This document shows, piece after piece, positions 4,856 to 7,302 of a stretch of 7,302 bases of DNA. Positions within the stretch are counted from its first letter, which is position 1, and the number at the start of each line of letters is the position of its first letter. A model generated the notes under the pieces. It was not told the DNA's origin and made no database searches. It worked only from the letters and a program-made list of their open reading frames with translations. The translations under genes and the position numbers were made by a program. The DNA lies in the NCBI RefSeq assembly GCF_900764565.1, contig NZ_CAAFOM010000304.1:1-7302 (forward strand). Direction: 5' to 3'. Source of the DNA: an uncultured Catenibacterium sp. GTDB taxonomy: Bacteria > Bacillota_I > Bacilli_A > Erysipelotrichales > Coprobacillaceae.

Positions 4856-6245
4856 ATTTCTTCTTTTTCTTATGTCTTGTCTTTTTACGATAAGGATTGA
4901 ACTGCTGCTGAGTCTTCATTGGTCTTTGTGTTGGCATACCAGTTGTAGGATCAAAGTTACCTAACTGTTTCATGACCTTACGTGACTGTTCAAACTGTTT
5001 TAATAGCTTATTAACTTCAGTAACAGGCTGACCACAACCCTTTGCGATTCTTTCTTTACGTGATGAATTAATCATATCAGGATTTGCACGTTCTGCTTTA
5101 GTCATAGAATAGATGATTGATTCAGTCATCTTCATCTTAGCAGCGGCATCATCATCATTTAAATTAGGAATCTTAGGCATTCCTGGAATCATCTTTAATA
5201 AGCCAGATAAAGGACCCATCTTCTGAAGTTTCTTCATCTGATCAAGCATATCATCTAAACCAAAAGTACCGGCTTTCATCTTATTGAAAGCTTTCATACT
5301 TTCTTTTTCATCATAGACATCCTGTACCTTTTCTACAAGGGAAACAACATCCCCCATACCAAGGATTCTATCTGCCATACGGTCAGGATAGAAATAATCG
5401 ATTTCATCTAATTTTTCACCTGTACCGATATATTTGATAGGGACATGAGTGACATGTCTAATAGAGAGGGCACCCCCACCACGAGCGTCACCATCTAACT
5501 TAGTAAGAACAGCACCAGTGATTCCTAGTTTTTCATTGAATGTTGAAGCTACATTAACGATTTCCTGACCAGCTAATGAGTCAACAACTAAAAGGATTTC
5601 ATCAGGATGGGCAATTTCTTTAACGTTTGCAAGCTCCTGCATAAGTTTTTCATCAATCTGTAAACGACCAGCGGTATCGATGATCACTACATCATTTGAA
5701 TCTGCATGTGCCTGAGCTAAAGCTTCAGTAACAATTGTTTCTACAGGTGTATCAGTTCCTTTAGAGAATACTGGAATATTAAGCTGTGCACCTAATGTCT
5801 TTAACTGATCAATGGCAGCAGGACGATAAATATCGCCAGCCACTAATAAAGGTTTCTTACCCTGTTTTTCAGTGATTAATTTCGCAATCTTACCAGCTGT
5901 TGTTGTTTTACCTGAACCCTGTAAACCAACCATCATGATGATTGTAGGATCTTTAGAGTAGTCTACAGTTACCATTTCTGTACCAAGTAATGATACTAAT
6001 TCATCATGAACAATCTTAACAAGAACCTGTCCTGGTTTTAATGAACCAATAACGTTCTGACCAATTGCTTTTTCTTTTGTGTTTGCGATAAACTCTTTAA
6101 CTACCTGGTAGTTAACATCGGCTTCAAGTAAAGCCAAACGGATTTCACGAAGCATCTCCTCCATGTTTGCTTCAGTAAGAGTCGCTTGTCCTGTTACCTT
6201 TTTTAATGTCTCTTGGAGTCTATCTGATAAAGATTCAAAAGCCAT
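4854..6245 (-). CDS. ffh: Signal recognition particle protein Ffh (SRP54)
   Basis: GTPase subunit of the signal recognition particle. It binds 4.5S/6S RNA and hydrophobic signal sequences and pairs with FtsY for co-translational membrane targeting. Length is 463 residues (B. subtilis about 446). The N domain is about 1-95. The G domain shows G1 GLQGSGKT (107-114), DIYRPAA (138-144), DTAGR (190-194), TKLD (248-251) and GTGEK (274-278). The methionine-rich M domain begins near 300 and includes GPLSGLLKMIPGMPK and the RNA-binding segment SRKERIAKGCG (395-405). Two small departures from the consensus I know: DSLAGQ where many Ffh have DAMTGQ, and GCG where GSG is usual. The tail is Gln-rich and then Lys-rich, ending in KKKKK. 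The start is fixed by GGGAGG four to five bases before ATG. The stop TAA lies in the arm of the terminator. Confidence 0.98.
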   Translation of the reverse strand: MAFESLSDRLQETLKKVTGQATLTEANMEEMLREIRLALLEADVNYQVVKEFIANTKEKAIGQNVIGSLKPGQVLVKIVHDELVSLLGTEMVTVDYSKDPTIIMMVGLQGSGKTTTAGKIAKLITEKQGKKPLLVAGDIYRPAAIDQLKTLGAQLNIPVFSKGTDTPVETIVTEALAQAHADSNDVVIIDTAGRLQIDEKLMQELANVKEIAHPDEILLVVDSLAGQEIVNVASTFNEKLGITGAVLTKLDGDARGGGALSIRHVTHVPIKYIGTGEKLDEIDYFYPDRMADRILGMGDVVSLVEKVQDVYDEKESMKAFNKMKAGTFGLDDMLDQMKKLQKMGPLSGLLKMIPGMPKIPNLNDDDAAAKMKMTESIIYSMTKAERANPDMINSSRKERIAKGCGQPVTEVNKLLKQFEQSRKVMKQLGNFDPTTGMPTQRPMKTQQQFNPYRKKTRHKKKKK

Positions 6246-6255
6246 AATTACCTCC

Positions 6256-6585
6256 CTAGATATTCTTCAGCATTTCAAGATATTCATCAATATCTTCATG
6301 CTTCTTATTCTTTTCTTCTTCAATCTTATTAATTAAAGCGAGTCTCTTGCGATGGTTTTCAAGAATATGTAATTTAGATTCATACTTCTCTAAACTCATC
6401 ACAGAACGCTTAATATTATCAAAAACAGCATTCTTAGAGACACTTAAGTCTTCCGCTATTTCTGATAGAGACAGATCTTCCTCATAGTAAAGAGAAAGAT
6501 ACTGTTTCTGTTTATCTGTCAATAAATCACGATAACAATCCATCAAGAGGATGACTTGTTCTTTCTTTTTTAACTCTTCATCCAT
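6256..6585 (-). CDS. ylxM: YlxM/p13 family helix-turn-helix protein, SRP-associated
   Basis: Small protein of the YlxM/p13 family, almost always encoded next to ffh or ftsY in Firmicutes and reported to act with the SRP pathway. A sigma-factor-like helix-turn-helix covers about residues 38-61 (LSLSEIAEDLSVSKNAVFDN), followed by a charged, coiled-coil-prone C-terminus rich in Lys/Glu. Length is 109 residues, against about 110 in B. subtilis. Two ATG codons are in tandem at 6588 and 6585. The GGAG at 6593-6596 is 4 nt from the first and 7 nt from the second, so I chose the second; the difference is one Met. The gene sits between ftsY and ffh, and its TAG stop runs straight into the ffh Shine-Dalgarno (TAGGGAGG). 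The family assignment is firm. Whether the HTH binds DNA, RNA or SRP components cannot be read from the sequence. Confidence 0.93.
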   Translation of the reverse strand: MDEELKKKEQVILLMDCYRDLLTDKQKQYLSLYYEEDLSLSEIAEDLSVSKNAVFDNIKRSVMSLEKYESKLHILENHRKRLALINKIEEEKNKKHEDIDEYLEMLKNI

Positions 6586-6589
6586 CATC

Positions 6590-7302
6590 TTACTCCATTA
6601 GATCATTACATAAACCATAAATATACTGTTCAAGATCAAATTCCTGTAAGTCATCAATCTTTTCACCAAGCCCAATAAACTTAACCGGAATATTGAGCAT
6701 ATCCTTAATAGATAGAATAATACCACCCTTGGCAGTACCATCCATCTTAGTAAGGACAATACCTGTAATATCTGTAATCTTAGAGAATTCTACAGCCTGT
6801 GAAATACCATTCTGACCTGTTGTTGCATCTACAACAAGTAATGTTTCCTGAGGTCCTTCTGGCACAACTCTCTTGATGATACGATTCATCTTTTCAAGTT
6901 CTTTCATTAAGTTAACCTTATTCTGTAGACGTCCTGCTGTATCACAGATGAGTACATCATAACCGCCAGCTTTAGCCTGTTCAAGCGCATCAAAGATTAC
7001 TGAAGAAGGATCTCCCCCTTCTTTACCTTTAACGCAAGGGATATTTAAGCGATTTGCCCACTCTGCAAGCTGTTCAATTGCACCAGCTCTAAATGTATCA
7101 CCTGCAGCTACCATAACCTTCTTGCCTTCTTCATGCATGATCTTATTGGCAAGCTTCGCAATAGTAGTTGTTTTACCAGCCCCATTAACGCCAACCATTA
7201 AGATGACTGTTAAATCATTGTCTGCATAGTTGATCTTTGTTGTCATATATGAATCATTGGCGTAGATGACAAACATCTTATCAACGATAATATCATTAAT
7301 CG
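6590..7302 (-). CDS. ftsY: Signal recognition particle receptor FtsY, C-terminal GTPase part (5' end beyond window)
   Basis: SRP receptor GTPase. It docks the Ffh-ribosome-nascent chain complex at the membrane and hands it to SecYEG. The visible part is the G domain, with all motifs intact: P-loop GVNGAGKTTT, DTFRAGA, DTAGR, DATTGQN, TKMDGTAKGG and GLGEKIDDL, ending in the usual FtsY terminus (YIYGLCNDLME). The frame stays open to base 7302, reading INDIIVDK upstream of the Met at 7276, and the P-loop lies only about 30 residues after that Met. The Met at 7276 is therefore internal, and the N domain and any acidic A domain lie outside the window. About 236 residues are visible, against roughly 330 in B. 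subtilis FtsY. The stop TAA lies one base before the ylxM region, and the ylxM Shine-Dalgarno is inside the last ftsY codons, so the two genes are co-translated. Identification is secure; only completeness is limited. Confidence 0.97.
   Translation of the reverse strand, partial: INDIIVDKMFVIYANDSYMTTKINYADNDLTVILMVGVNGAGKTTTIAKLANKIMHEEGKKVMVAAGDTFRAGAIEQLAEWANRLNIPCVKGKEGGDPSSVIFDALEQAKAGGYDVLICDTAGRLQNKVNLMKELEKMNRIIKRVVPEGPQETLLVVDATTGQNGISQAVEFSKITDITGIVLTKMDGTAKGGIILSIKDMLNIPVKFIGLGEKIDDLQEFDLEQYIYGLCNDLME

Noticed and set aside
6590..7276. FtsY as a short protein starting at Met 7276
   Set aside because: The frame continues open to the window edge, and the N domain required before the P-loop is missing, so the gene is cut by the edge rather than short.

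Overview
The window is AT-rich, and every gene I can support lies on the minus strand. It carries the conserved SRP / ribosome-maturation cluster of low-GC Firmicutes. In the direction of transcription (right to left) the order is ftsY (cut by the right edge), ylxM, ffh, [small hydrophobic ORF, response regulator, sensor kinase], rpsP, khpA, rimM, trmD, and then the left edge, where rplS would be expected. Gene order, protein sequences and AAGGAGG-type ribosome binding sites point to Bacillota. A gut Erysipelotrichia/Coprobacillaceae-type organism is my best guess from the feel of the sequences, but that is inference and needs a database search.

Right part (4834-7302): FtsY, YlxM and Ffh form a tight SRP targeting unit with gaps of 1 and 10 nt. 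It ends in a hairpin terminator that overlaps the Ffh stop codon.

Middle part (1873-4833): a self-contained two-component module sits between ffh and rpsP, which are neighbours in B. subtilis. It begins with a promoter-like region that has a good -10, no recognisable -35, and three GAAT repeats spaced 11 and 12 bp. Next come a 27-codon hydrophobic ORF with a near-perfect Shine-Dalgarno, an OmpR-family response regulator, and a histidine kinase with six predicted membrane segments that is translationally coupled to the regulator. A strong bidirectional hairpin terminator closes the module. What the kinase senses is not visible.

Left part (1-1872): rpsP has its own strong promoter, and its -35 TTGACA lies inside the last arm of the kinase terminator. 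rpsP, khpA, rimM and trmD then follow. A perfect 24-bp palindrome plus eight T separates khpA from rimM, and its descending arm can also pair with the rimM Shine-Dalgarno. This is a candidate attenuator that would set rimM-trmD output below that of S16. A near-consensus extended -10 promoter just after trmD points off the left edge, most likely to rplS.

The core genes are ordinary. The unusual material is the inserted small-ORF/two-component module and the compact junctions where stop codons, terminators, promoters and ribosome binding sites share bases. No mobile element, CRISPR array, tRNA or rRNA was seen, and no gap longer than about 210 bases lacks a gene.
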